DNA from: Desulfurococcales archaeon
GTDB taxonomy: Archaea; Thermoproteota; Thermoprotei_A; Sulfolobales; Desulfurococcaceae
Assembly (NCBI GenBank): GCA_027083045.1
Contig: JALWQP010000173.1
Location: forward strand, 1 to 10,392
Direction of reading: 5' to 3'
Length of the DNA stretch: 10,392 bases
The translations under genes were made by a program, and so were the position numbers. The notes beneath the pieces are model-generated. The model was given only the letters and a program-made list of their open reading frames with translations, was not told the DNA's origin and searched no databases. Shown here one piece after another: positions 1 to 5,552 of this stretch (position 1 is its first letter; every line of letters starts with the position of its first letter).

Positions 1-1101
1 GAATTCCGGTAATCCTTTTCCAACAATGTTTGCCACCACCATATCCGCATCATAGATGTTGAGCTTCCTCACGGCTTTCTCGATCAGTGTTGCTTCATCA
101 GAAACTGTCTCAGCCGCGAATATTATCTTGACTTGGGGTCTCTTTGTGCGCGGGATCGCATTGACTACCTTGGGGTTGACCTTTATTCTCAGATTTAACA
201 CGCTAATGCCATGGGTGTCTATTTTATCCCTAGTCTTGATCAAGGGTTTGAAATCACTGGGCGCTGCCGCAAAGACTGCTACATCATATCTTTTATTTTG
301 GCTCAGCTTCTTGACAACATTTATCATCTCAATAGTTGTTTCACATCTATGAACAGCTACATAGTAGGGTGGGGGATGAGACGAGACTCCTAGTACTAGG
401 TCGACAAATGCTCCACGGGCTCCCATTTCAAGGGCTAGTAGAACCCCCATTAAACCACTGCTTGGATTACTTATTATCCTGACAGGATCTATGTATTCTC
501 TCGTCGCCCCACCTGTAATTAAGGCATTAATTCCCTCTAGATCTCTTCCTCTATTAATCAGAGCATCTACGAGATGAATAAGGTCCCTGAGAGGTGGAAA
601 CTTGACTTTTCCTTCAGATATATAGGGTGGTGTTACGAAGACACCCAGTGATTTGAGTGTTTCTGCGGTTCTCTGGTACTGTGGTGAATTGTATAGTTTG
701 GCATTCATTGTCGGCACTACTATGAGTTTCTTGCCGGAGCCTAGCATAGTCGTTGCAGTCAAGCTAACTATATCTTCTGTGATCCCATATGCTATTCTCG
801 ACATGGTTGCCAGTGTAGCCGGGGCAACCAGCATCGCGTCAGCCCATTCTGCCAGCTCGATGTGCTCTGCTCTCCCGGTGGCTTCATAGATCGGTTTGGA
901 GCCCACGGCCCACTCTAGGAGAGTCTCACCGATAAATTTCCTTGTCTCCTCAGTCGCCGTGAAAACTACTTCTGCTCCATGTCTTATGAGCTCGCGGGCA
1001 AGATCAATCGACCTATATATTGCGGAGCTCGCAGTTAGCCCTACAATTATCTTCTTGTCTCTCAGCCCCGAGAAAATATATTTGCGGGAAATTTTTTCCA
1101 C
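1..1101 (-). CDS. coaBC: Bifunctional CoaBC, phosphopantothenoylcysteine decarboxylase / phosphopantothenate-cysteine ligase (3' end cut by window)
   Basis: CoaBC makes 4'-phosphopantetheine in coenzyme A synthesis: the CoaB half joins cysteine to 4'-phosphopantothenate and the FMN-dependent CoaC half decarboxylates the product. The CoaC domain comes first (about residues 15-180), with the active-site His80 in HIELAEWAD and a substrate-clamp motif PTMNAKLY (130-137) matching PXMNXXMW. The CoaB domain starts near 190, with TGGATREYIDPVR (196-208) and NPSSGLMG (212-219); further on are an AAAPSDFKP segment and an AET near the window edge. The frame is open to base 1; about 367 residues are visible, so perhaps 40-60 are missing. 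GTG at 1101 is preferred because GGTGAA (1106-1111) lies 4 bases before it; GTG at 1110 is the first possible start after an in-frame TAG and would fit a near-leaderless mRNA. Two family features look altered: the flap cysteine motif of bacterial CoaC is absent, and the usual Lys of NxSSGKMG is Leu217. Confidence 0.93.
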   Translation of the reverse strand, partial: MEKISRKYIFSGLRDKKIIVGLTASSAIYRSIDLARELIRHGAEVVFTATEETRKFIGETLLEWAVGSKPIYEATGRAEHIELAEWADAMLVAPATLATMSRIAYGITEDIVSLTATTMLGSGKKLIVVPTMNAKLYNSPQYQRTAETLKSLGVFVTPPYISEGKVKFPPLRDLIHLVDALINRGRDLEGINALITGGATREYIDPVRIISNPSSGLMGVLLALEMGARGAFVDLVLGVSSHPPPYYVAVHRCETTIEMINVVKKLSQNKRYDVAVFAAAPSDFKPLIKTRDKIDTHGISVLNLRIKVNPKVVNAIPRTKRPQVKIIFAAETVSDEATLIEKAVRKLNIYDADMVVANIVGKGLPEF

Positions 1102-1105
1102 TACT

Positions 1106-1111
1106 TTCACC
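1106..1111 (-). promoter_or_regulatory. Shine-Dalgarno site of coaBC
   Basis: On the minus strand the sequence reads GGTGAA, then 4 bases, then GTG at 1101. GGTGAT is the expected complement of the archaeal 16S rRNA 3' end. The site overlaps the earlier candidate GTG at 1110, which argues for 1101 as the start. Confidence 0.5.
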
Positions 1112-1137
1112 TAACACATTAGTATCTTTCACGACGA

Positions 1138-1145
1138 GTATTTAG
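1138..1145 (-). promoter_or_regulatory. Candidate TATA box of coaBC
   Basis: The minus strand reads CTAAATAC, centred about 40 bases before the GTG at 1101 and 31 before the GTG at 1110. An archaeal TATA box centred 26-27 bases before transcription start would put the mRNA 5' end near 1115, giving a leader of about 5-14 bases. Found by eye only; a second A-rich candidate lies at 1162-1173. Confidence 0.35.
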
Positions 1146-1187
1146 TATTGCCTTGAAGAGCAGGTGTTTTAACTCTTTCCAGCACAT

Positions 1188-1197
1188 ATGTTTAATC
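1188..1197 (+). promoter_or_regulatory. Candidate TATA box of rimI
   Basis: A TTTAA-containing element (ATGTTTAATC) is centred about 42 bases before the TTG start at 1235. It predicts transcription start near 1219 and a leader of about 16 bases carrying the GGTGAT at 1224-1229. The divergent coaBC promoter lies in the same 125-bp gap. Confidence 0.3.
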
Positions 1198-1234
1198 GGA
1201 TGCTGCTTAAGGGCTTACATTGCGGTGATACTGA

Positions 1235-1801
1235 TTGGTATTTAGGAAACCCAGGCCTCCTAACGATCTACCCAGCGTCGACGATATATATAGACTGGCC
1301 AACATCATGCTTAAGGAGAAAGGTCCAGGATACAGGATAAGAAGGGCTGAGGAAAAAGATCTTGGGAGAGTAATGGAGATAAATAGGCTTTCTCTCCCAG
1401 AAAACTATCCTCCCTACTTCTTCCACGACTTATGGGAAAGGTACAAGGATGCATTCTATGTTGCGGAATCTCCTGATGGTATTGTCGTCGGCTACATCAT
1501 GTGCCGCGTCGAGAGAAAACCGGGGTTCTTTAGACACTTCATGGTGAAGAGCGGTCACATTGTTAGTATAGCTGTTATGGATGGACATAGAAGGAGAGGT
1601 CTGGGATATGCTCTCATGGCTTACGCATTGAAGGGTCTCTATGAGTCTTATGGTTGTGAAGAAACATATCTTGAAGTCAGAGTAACTAATAAGCCTGCTA
1701 TTAATCTCTATGAGAAACTAGGATACATAGTGGTTAAGATCGCTTATAGATATTACCTCGATGGCGAAGATGCATATGTAATGGCTAGACCATTACCATA
1801 A
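1235..1801 (+). CDS. rimI: Ard1/RimI-type N-terminal protein acetyltransferase (GNAT fold)
   Basis: It transfers acetyl from acetyl-CoA to the N-terminal amino group of proteins in the cytoplasm; archaeal Ard1-type enzymes have broad substrate range. The 188 residues carry the GNAT domain at about 33-187. Features typical of the Sulfolobus Ard1 family are visible: INRLSLPENYP (49-59), GHIVSIAV (107-114), the acetyl-CoA loop RRRGLG (119-124), LEVRVTNKPAINLYEKLGY (146-164) and a YYLDGEDAYVMARPL tail. Glu56, His108 and Glu147 line up, from memory, with the residues assigned to specificity and catalysis in Sulfolobus Ard1. The start is TTG: GGTGAT at 1224-1229 lies 5 bases upstream. About 30 residues before the core are rich in Arg, Lys and Pro and look like a poorly conserved extension. 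It is transcribed alone, divergent from coaBC and separated from asnS by about 115 bases with its own promoter candidate. Confidence 0.93.
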   Translation: MVFRKPRPPNDLPSVDDIYRLANIMLKEKGPGYRIRRAEEKDLGRVMEINRLSLPENYPPYFFHDLWERYKDAFYVAESPDGIVVGYIMCRVERKPGFFRHFMVKSGHIVSIAVMDGHRRRGLGYALMAYALKGLYESYGCEETYLEVRVTNKPAINLYEKLGYIVVKIAYRYYLDGEDAYVMARPLP

Positions 1802-1815
1802 CCATATGTGGTTAT
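1798..1815 (+). repeat. Short perfect inverted repeat over the rimI stop codon
   Basis: ATAACCA, a TATG loop, then TGGTTAT forms a 7-bp perfect stem that includes the TAA stop of rimI. A hairpin at a transcript end could help termination or protect the 3' end. Archaeal terminators normally rely on T-runs and there is none directly after this stem, so it may be chance. Confidence 0.35.
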
Positions 1816-1856
1816 ACACTACTATTTCCTTACTAATGGTCTGAAAAACCTATATG

Positions 1857-1866
1857 CGATATAAAC
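1857..1866 (+). promoter_or_regulatory. Candidate promoter of the asnS operon
   Basis: The sequence CGATATAAAC resembles an archaeal TATA box. Its predicted transcription start, near 1888, would leave the GAGGTG at 1907-1912 inside the leader. A second A/T-rich candidate at 1881-1890 is less likely because transcription starting from it would lose part of that Shine-Dalgarno site. Confidence 0.33.
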
Positions 1867-1921
1867 ACATATTCTATTCCACAATAAAACCAGTTACAAT
1901 AATCTTGAGGTGTAAGTGATA

Positions 1922-3235
1922 GTGCCGATCACTTGTACAGAATGGAGTAAAGCCTCAGAGGTTAGCTCTGACAAATACGTTGGGAAGACCGTGTGTCTAC
2001 GTGGATGGATATACAGGAGGAGAGTTGTAGGCGGAAAAGCATTCATAGTTCTCAGGGACAGTTCTGGGATCATACAAGTAGTTGCCGATAAACGTGATGT
2101 AGGCGAAGAGAAAGTAAAGGAGTTCAAGGACATAGGACTAGAAGCAAGCATAGTGCTTAAGGGCAAAGTAGTTAAACAACCGAGGGCGCCTACGGGCTAC
2201 GAAGTCCACGTGGAAGAGATCGATATCGTAGGGTATAGTAGGGATTTCCCGATAAAGGGCGGCGAAGGAATCGAGTACTTGCTCGACAATAGACACCTCT
2301 GGATCAGGAGCAGGAGACTAACAGAGATCATGAAGATAAAGCACCACGTACTCAAAGCTGGCCGTGACTACTTCATAGAGAACGACTGGTGGGAGGTTAC
2401 ACCGCCGATACTGACAGCTTCGGCTGTCGAGGGTGGAGCAACGCTATTTCCTGTCAAGTACTTCGAGAAAAAAGCGTATCTAAGCCAGAGCGCCCAGCTC
2501 TACCTTGAAGCACTTATATTCTCCCTGGAGAAAGTATGGAGCTTAACGCCAAGCTTCCGCGCCGAGAAATCCCGTACTAGGCGCCACCTGGCCGAGTACT
2601 GGCACCTCGAAGCAGAGGCTGCATGGTATAACATGGAGGACATGATGCGTGTTGCGGAGGAGCTAGTATCCTATATCGTGGAGAAAATATTAGAGAAGTG
2701 TAGAGCCCAGCTAGAGTTTCTGGGACGCGACATAAATGCTCTGAAAAGAGCAGTAGAGATTCCTTATCCCAGGATAAAATACGATGAAGCTATCGATATT
2801 CTTCAACGTAAGGGCGTGAATATCGAGTGGGGTGAGGATCTAGGTGCCGATGAGGAAAGGATATTAACACAAGAATTTGATAGACCATTCTTCGTAACGC
2901 ATTTCCCTAAGGATATCAAGAGCTTCTATATGAAGCTAACCCCAGATGATCCAAGAACAGTGCTTGGATTTGACCTATTGGCTCCCGAGGGATATGGCGA
3001 AATAATCGGTGGTAGCGAGCGTGAAGATGATTACAACAAGCTTCTAGAGAGGATCAAGGAACAGGGGCTCAACCCAGAGGACTATACGTGGTACCTAGAT
3101 CTGAGGAAGTATGGGAGTGTACCCCACAGCGGGTTCGGCCTAGGCATCGAGAGACTAGTCATGTGGATAGCGGGTCTCGACCATATCCGTGATGCGATCC
3201 CATTCCCGAGGTTCAGGGGGAGAATATACCCATAA
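1922..3235 (+). CDS. asnS: Asparaginyl-tRNA synthetase
   Basis: It charges tRNA-Asn directly with asparagine using ATP, in the cytoplasm. It is a class IIb enzyme with an N-terminal OB-fold anticodon-binding domain (about residues 24-105) and a catalytic domain after about 125. Visible signatures are the segment with AVEGGATLFPV, LSQSAQLYLEA, class II motif 2 (FRAEKSRTRRHL with the following HLEAE), DLGADEERILT and class II motif 3 (GFGLGIERLVMW). The C-terminus ending RIYP, with AIPFPR before it, and the GADEERILT segment fit AsnRS rather than archaeal AspRS, which usually ends in RLTP. The full OB domain separates it from truncated AsnRS-like proteins that act in asparagine synthesis. Two GTG starts compete: 1922 lies 9 bases after GAGGTG (1907-1912) and 1916 only 3 bases after it, so 1922 is preferred, giving 437 residues. 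It opens the asnS-nth-orf-trm5 operon. Confidence 0.95.
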   Translation: MPITCTEWSKASEVSSDKYVGKTVCLRGWIYRRRVVGGKAFIVLRDSSGIIQVVADKRDVGEEKVKEFKDIGLEASIVLKGKVVKQPRAPTGYEVHVEEIDIVGYSRDFPIKGGEGIEYLLDNRHLWIRSRRLTEIMKIKHHVLKAGRDYFIENDWWEVTPPILTASAVEGGATLFPVKYFEKKAYLSQSAQLYLEALIFSLEKVWSLTPSFRAEKSRTRRHLAEYWHLEAEAAWYNMEDMMRVAEELVSYIVEKILEKCRAQLEFLGRDINALKRAVEIPYPRIKYDEAIDILQRKGVNIEWGEDLGADEERILTQEFDRPFFVTHFPKDIKSFYMKLTPDDPRTVLGFDLLAPEGYGEIIGGSEREDDYNKLLERIKEQGLNPEDYTWYLDLRKYGSVPHSGFGLGIERLVMWIAGLDHIRDAIPFPRFRGRIYP

Positions 3236-3239
3236 TACT

Positions 3240-3245
3240 GGTGAA
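3240..3245 (+). promoter_or_regulatory. Shine-Dalgarno site deciding the nth start
   Basis: GGTGAA is followed by 6 bases and TTG at 3252. It lies just after the asnS stop (3233-3235). It supports TTG 3252 over an in-frame ATG at 3189, which would force a 47-base overlap with asnS. Confidence 0.6.
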
Positions 3246-3251
3246 CATTCT

Positions 3252-3938
3252 TTGGATAGAGCAGAGGAAATAATAGATCTTTTATCAAGAAAATATAGGA
3301 TCAACCCAGAGGAATTCATTGTAAACAAGGTTAAAGGAAGACCGTTATTCGACATGCTTATAGGTGTCCTCCTGAGCCAGAACACGAGCGATAAGAACGC
3401 TATAAGAGCCTTACATAATCTTAGGAATGCATTTGGGGATCCCCTAGATCCCTGTATAATTAAGGAGGCTTCTCTGGAGCAGATCGAAGAATTAATAAAG
3501 CCTGCAGGAATGTATAAGCAAAGAGCCAAGAACATACTTGCCCTCGCCAATCTATTCTGCAAGGAAAATTTCACTGAGGAGTTGATCGATAAAATAAAAG
3601 CATTCGATCCTGAGAAGGCCAGAGACCTATTGATGAGCTTACCGGGAATCGGGATCAAGTCGGCCGATGTGATCCTCAATCAATATTTCGGAAAACCAGT
3701 ATTTGCTGTAGACACTCATATACGGAGAATATCGTTGAGACTAGGAGTAGTTAGGTCAAAAAGCTATAAGGCTATCTCGGGCTGGTGGATGAAGAATCTC
3801 CCGCAAGATCAGTATCTCTACGCTCATCTTCTCCTCATAACACATGGGCGGCGGACATGTAAGGCCAGGGCGCCAAAGTGTGGCGAATGCCCTATCAGGG
3901 ATTATTGCGAATATTATAAATCGAAAAAAGGTGGCTAG
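3252..3938 (+). CDS. nth: Endonuclease III (DNA glycosylase / AP lyase)
   Basis: It removes oxidised pyrimidines from DNA and cleaves the abasic site, the first step of base excision repair. With TTG at 3252 the protein has 228 residues, a little longer than E. coli Nth (211). The helix-hairpin-helix motif is LPGIGIKSA (130-138), with the Schiff-base lysine Lys136. The catalytic aspartate is Asp154 in VDTHIRR, 18 residues later, the same spacing as K120/D138 in E. coli. The C-terminal iron-sulfur loop has the canonical C-X6-C-X2-C-X5-C pattern (Cys203, 210, 213, 219), so a [4Fe-4S] cluster is expected. LLSQNTSD near residue 41 is also typical of the family. It starts 16 bases after asnS and ends 2 bases before the next gene, so co-transcription is likely. 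A DNA repair gene inside an otherwise tRNA-related operon has no obvious functional reason. Confidence 0.96.
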   Translation: MDRAEEIIDLLSRKYRINPEEFIVNKVKGRPLFDMLIGVLLSQNTSDKNAIRALHNLRNAFGDPLDPCIIKEASLEQIEELIKPAGMYKQRAKNILALANLFCKENFTEELIDKIKAFDPEKARDLLMSLPGIGIKSADVILNQYFGKPVFAVDTHIRRISLRLGVVRSKSYKAISGWWMKNLPQDQYLYAHLLLITHGRRTCKARAPKCGECPIRDYCEYYKSKKGG

Positions 3939-3940
3939 CT

Positions 3941-4669
3941 TTGTTCTATAGATATGCAATGATAGTTAAGAATCTCAGGGGAGTCGTGGCATTTGAGCCC
4001 GGCGATCCAATTGCCATGGATAGGATCAACTGGTTGACTAAGAGGTTCCGATACCGAAATATCGGTGTACCGCCAAGTCTACTGGAAGCTGGGAAAGACT
4101 ATTTTAAGGATAAGATCGATGGAAAACCCTTCCGCTTCCTATACTATCCGGTCAAAGTTCTAGAGAGGCTATCCAAGAAGCTAGGAAAGTTTCTGGGCTC
4201 GGAGATACTGGGAGAAGCGTTAGTGTTTTCTTCAATCTATATTTCCCCATTACTCCTTCTTTCACCGAAACACCTCTCCGTTCTTGAAAAACATGCTGTT
4301 GAATCGATATATGTATGTAAAGATCTTGATAACAAGGACTGGAAGCTTCACCTGAGAATAGCAGACTATACCATCCTCGATATGTACGAGTACTCTATCT
4401 CGAGAGCAACAAGAATACTCGAGTCCCTAAAGCAGGGAAACCTACCCGATAGAGATAATGTTTTGAATGAAGCAAAAACGAAATGTGCTACCGATGCTAA
4501 GAGGTATTGGAGGATCAAGTGTGATTCGGGAAAGAAGTTTATGGTCTATATAGACAACTTGTTCCTCTATTTAGAATCGCATGCATATGAGGACTCTTCC
4601 CTCTTGGATTTAGACGTGGCGGCAGGATTAGCAATAGTTCCTACAGTAAACCTAACAATAGAGAGGTAA
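3941..4669 (+). CDS. Unrecognised 242-residue protein of the asnS-nth-trm5 operon
   Basis: I do not recognise a family. The predicted protein is soluble and mixed alpha/beta, with no signal peptide. The most hydrophobic stretch (about 94-108, ending in SPLLLLSP) looks too short and broken for a membrane segment. Residues 28-90 are rich in Lys, Arg and aromatics (KRFRYRN, KPFRFLYYP), which could suit nucleic acid binding, though that is only a guess. There are three cysteines (126, 182, 194), no CXXC pair and no Walker, helix-hairpin-helix or methyltransferase motif. The start is TTG 3941: GGTGG at 3930-3934 lies 6 bases upstream, inside the end of nth, so translation may be coupled. An in-frame ATG at 3959 is the alternative. 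The TAA stop at 4667-4669 lies inside the Shine-Dalgarno sequence of the next gene. Long open frame, tight spacing and codon use like its neighbours make it a real gene. Confidence 0.85.
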   Translation: MFYRYAMIVKNLRGVVAFEPGDPIAMDRINWLTKRFRYRNIGVPPSLLEAGKDYFKDKIDGKPFRFLYYPVKVLERLSKKLGKFLGSEILGEALVFSSIYISPLLLLSPKHLSVLEKHAVESIYVCKDLDNKDWKLHLRIADYTILDMYEYSISRATRILESLKQGNLPDRDNVLNEAKTKCATDAKRYWRIKCDSGKKFMVYIDNLFLYLESHAYEDSSLLDLDVAAGLAIVPTVNLTIER

Positions 4670-4676
4670 TGAGTCC

Positions 4677-5534
4677 TTGACCCGTGGGAGGTTCCTTAAG
4701 AAAATAGCTAGGGAAATTCTAGGAGAGGATAAGGCTTCACTTATCTGGGGGAGAATAGAGATTATCGGCGACATCGCCGTCATAAGAATTCCTTTTGAGT
4801 TAGAGCCTGAGGAACTAAAACCATTGGCTGAGCGAATACTAGAAGAGTTCAAGTATATTAGAAGTGTGTGGGGAGGGCTACCGGGAGTTTCCGGACCTTA
4901 TAGGCTGAGACCTTATGTCCACCTAGCAGGGGAGAAGAGGAGTGAGACTATTTACAGAGAGCACGGATGCCTCTTCAAAGTCGACATTACTAGGGTCTAC
5001 GTCTCACCAACACTTAACTATGAACACCGTAGAATAGCGCGTTTAGTCAGGCCCGGCGAAGTAATTACAAATATGTTTGCCGGGGCAGGTTTTTTCAGCA
5101 TTATAGCGGCTAAGCTTTCAAGGCCTAGAAAAGTGTACAGTATAGACGTCAATCCCGACGCGTACAGATTTATGGTTGAAAATGTGAGGCTAAACAAGGT
5201 AGAAGGTATTGTAGAGCCGATCCTGGGCGATGCAGCCCAAGTAATTATGGAGAAGCTTCAAAGCTCCAGTGACAGGGTTTTAATGCCTTATCCGGAGCTA
5301 GCACTAGATTATTTAAGATATGCCATAATGGCTATTCGTAATTGTGGATGGGTTCATGTTTATTTACACATCGAGGCTGATAAGGGCGAGAATCCCTACG
5401 AGAAGGCAAAGAACATGGTTGCGGATGCTCTCAGTGAGCTTGTAAAGAAATACGGTTTTGGAACTATTAGGAAAGTTAGGACGGTAAAGCCCAGGACTTA
5501 CCAGATTGCTGTCGACGTATTTATTGAAAAATAA
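4677..5534 (+). CDS. trm5: Trm5-family tRNA (guanine37-N1)-methyltransferase
   Basis: Trm5 enzymes methylate N1 of G37 next to the tRNA anticodon with S-adenosylmethionine, preventing +1 frameshifts and starting wyosine synthesis on tRNA-Phe in archaea. The 285 residues show YREHGCLFKVDITRVYVSP (93-111), the SAM-binding loop NMFAGAGFFSI (132-142), the acidic SAM-ribose motif SIDVNP (155-160) and GDA (184-186). At the position of the NPP/NLP-like motif the sequence reads MPYPEL (203-208), a form I associate with crenarchaeal Trm5 proteins. The related Taw2 (aminocarboxypropyl transferase) is the main alternative and cannot be fully excluded. The start is TTG 4677, 6 bases after GAGGTAAT (4663-4670); the ATG at 4669 meets a stop after three codons. 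It ends the asnS operon, and its stop directly abuts the stop of the convergent PhoH-KH gene. Confidence 0.88.
   Translation: MTRGRFLKKIAREILGEDKASLIWGRIEIIGDIAVIRIPFELEPEELKPLAERILEEFKYIRSVWGGLPGVSGPYRLRPYVHLAGEKRSETIYREHGCLFKVDITRVYVSPTLNYEHRRIARLVRPGEVITNMFAGAGFFSIIAAKLSRPRKVYSIDVNPDAYRFMVENVRLNKVEGIVEPILGDAAQVIMEKLQSSSDRVLMPYPELALDYLRYAIMAIRNCGWVHVYLHIEADKGENPYEKAKNMVADALSELVKKYGFGTIRKVRTVKPRTYQIAVDVFIEK
5525..5534 (-). terminator. Candidate terminator T-run of the PCNA/PhoH-KH operon
   Basis: Directly after the minus-strand stop (5537-5535) the minus strand reads ATTATTTTTC, with a five-T run. Archaeal RNA polymerase terminates on such runs. These bases also encode the last residues of Trm5 on the plus strand. 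Confidence 0.4.
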
Positions 5535-5552
5535 TTACTTCTTTCTTTTCCT
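5535..5552 (+). terminator. Candidate terminator T-tract of the asnS operon
   Basis: Directly after the trm5 stop the plus strand is almost pure pyrimidine, with TTCTTTCTTTT at 5539-5549. The same bases encode the Arg/Lys-rich C-terminus of the PhoH-KH protein on the other strand. There is no other space for a terminator between the convergent genes. Confidence 0.45.

Noticed and set aside
1..6. The window begins with GAATTC, an EcoRI site
   Set aside because: It could mark a cloned fragment edge, but a 6-base site at a boundary may be chance, and it lies inside the coaBC frame without disturbing it.
56..1114. Plus-strand open frames across the coaBC region (56-352, 653-889, 896-1114)
   Set aside because: They are antisense to a continuous, motif-rich CoaBC frame and encode Ser/Thr/Val-rich sequence without family features.
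1111..1234. Possible tRNA or small RNA in the coaBC-rimI gap
   Set aside because: No cloverleaf or conserved tRNA B-box (GGTTCGAATCC type) was seen; the space is adequately explained by two divergent promoters.
3155..3679. Minus-strand open frame of 174 codons over asnS/nth
   Set aside because: It is antisense to AsnRS and endonuclease III, which have intact catalytic motifs; the translation shows no recognisable domain.
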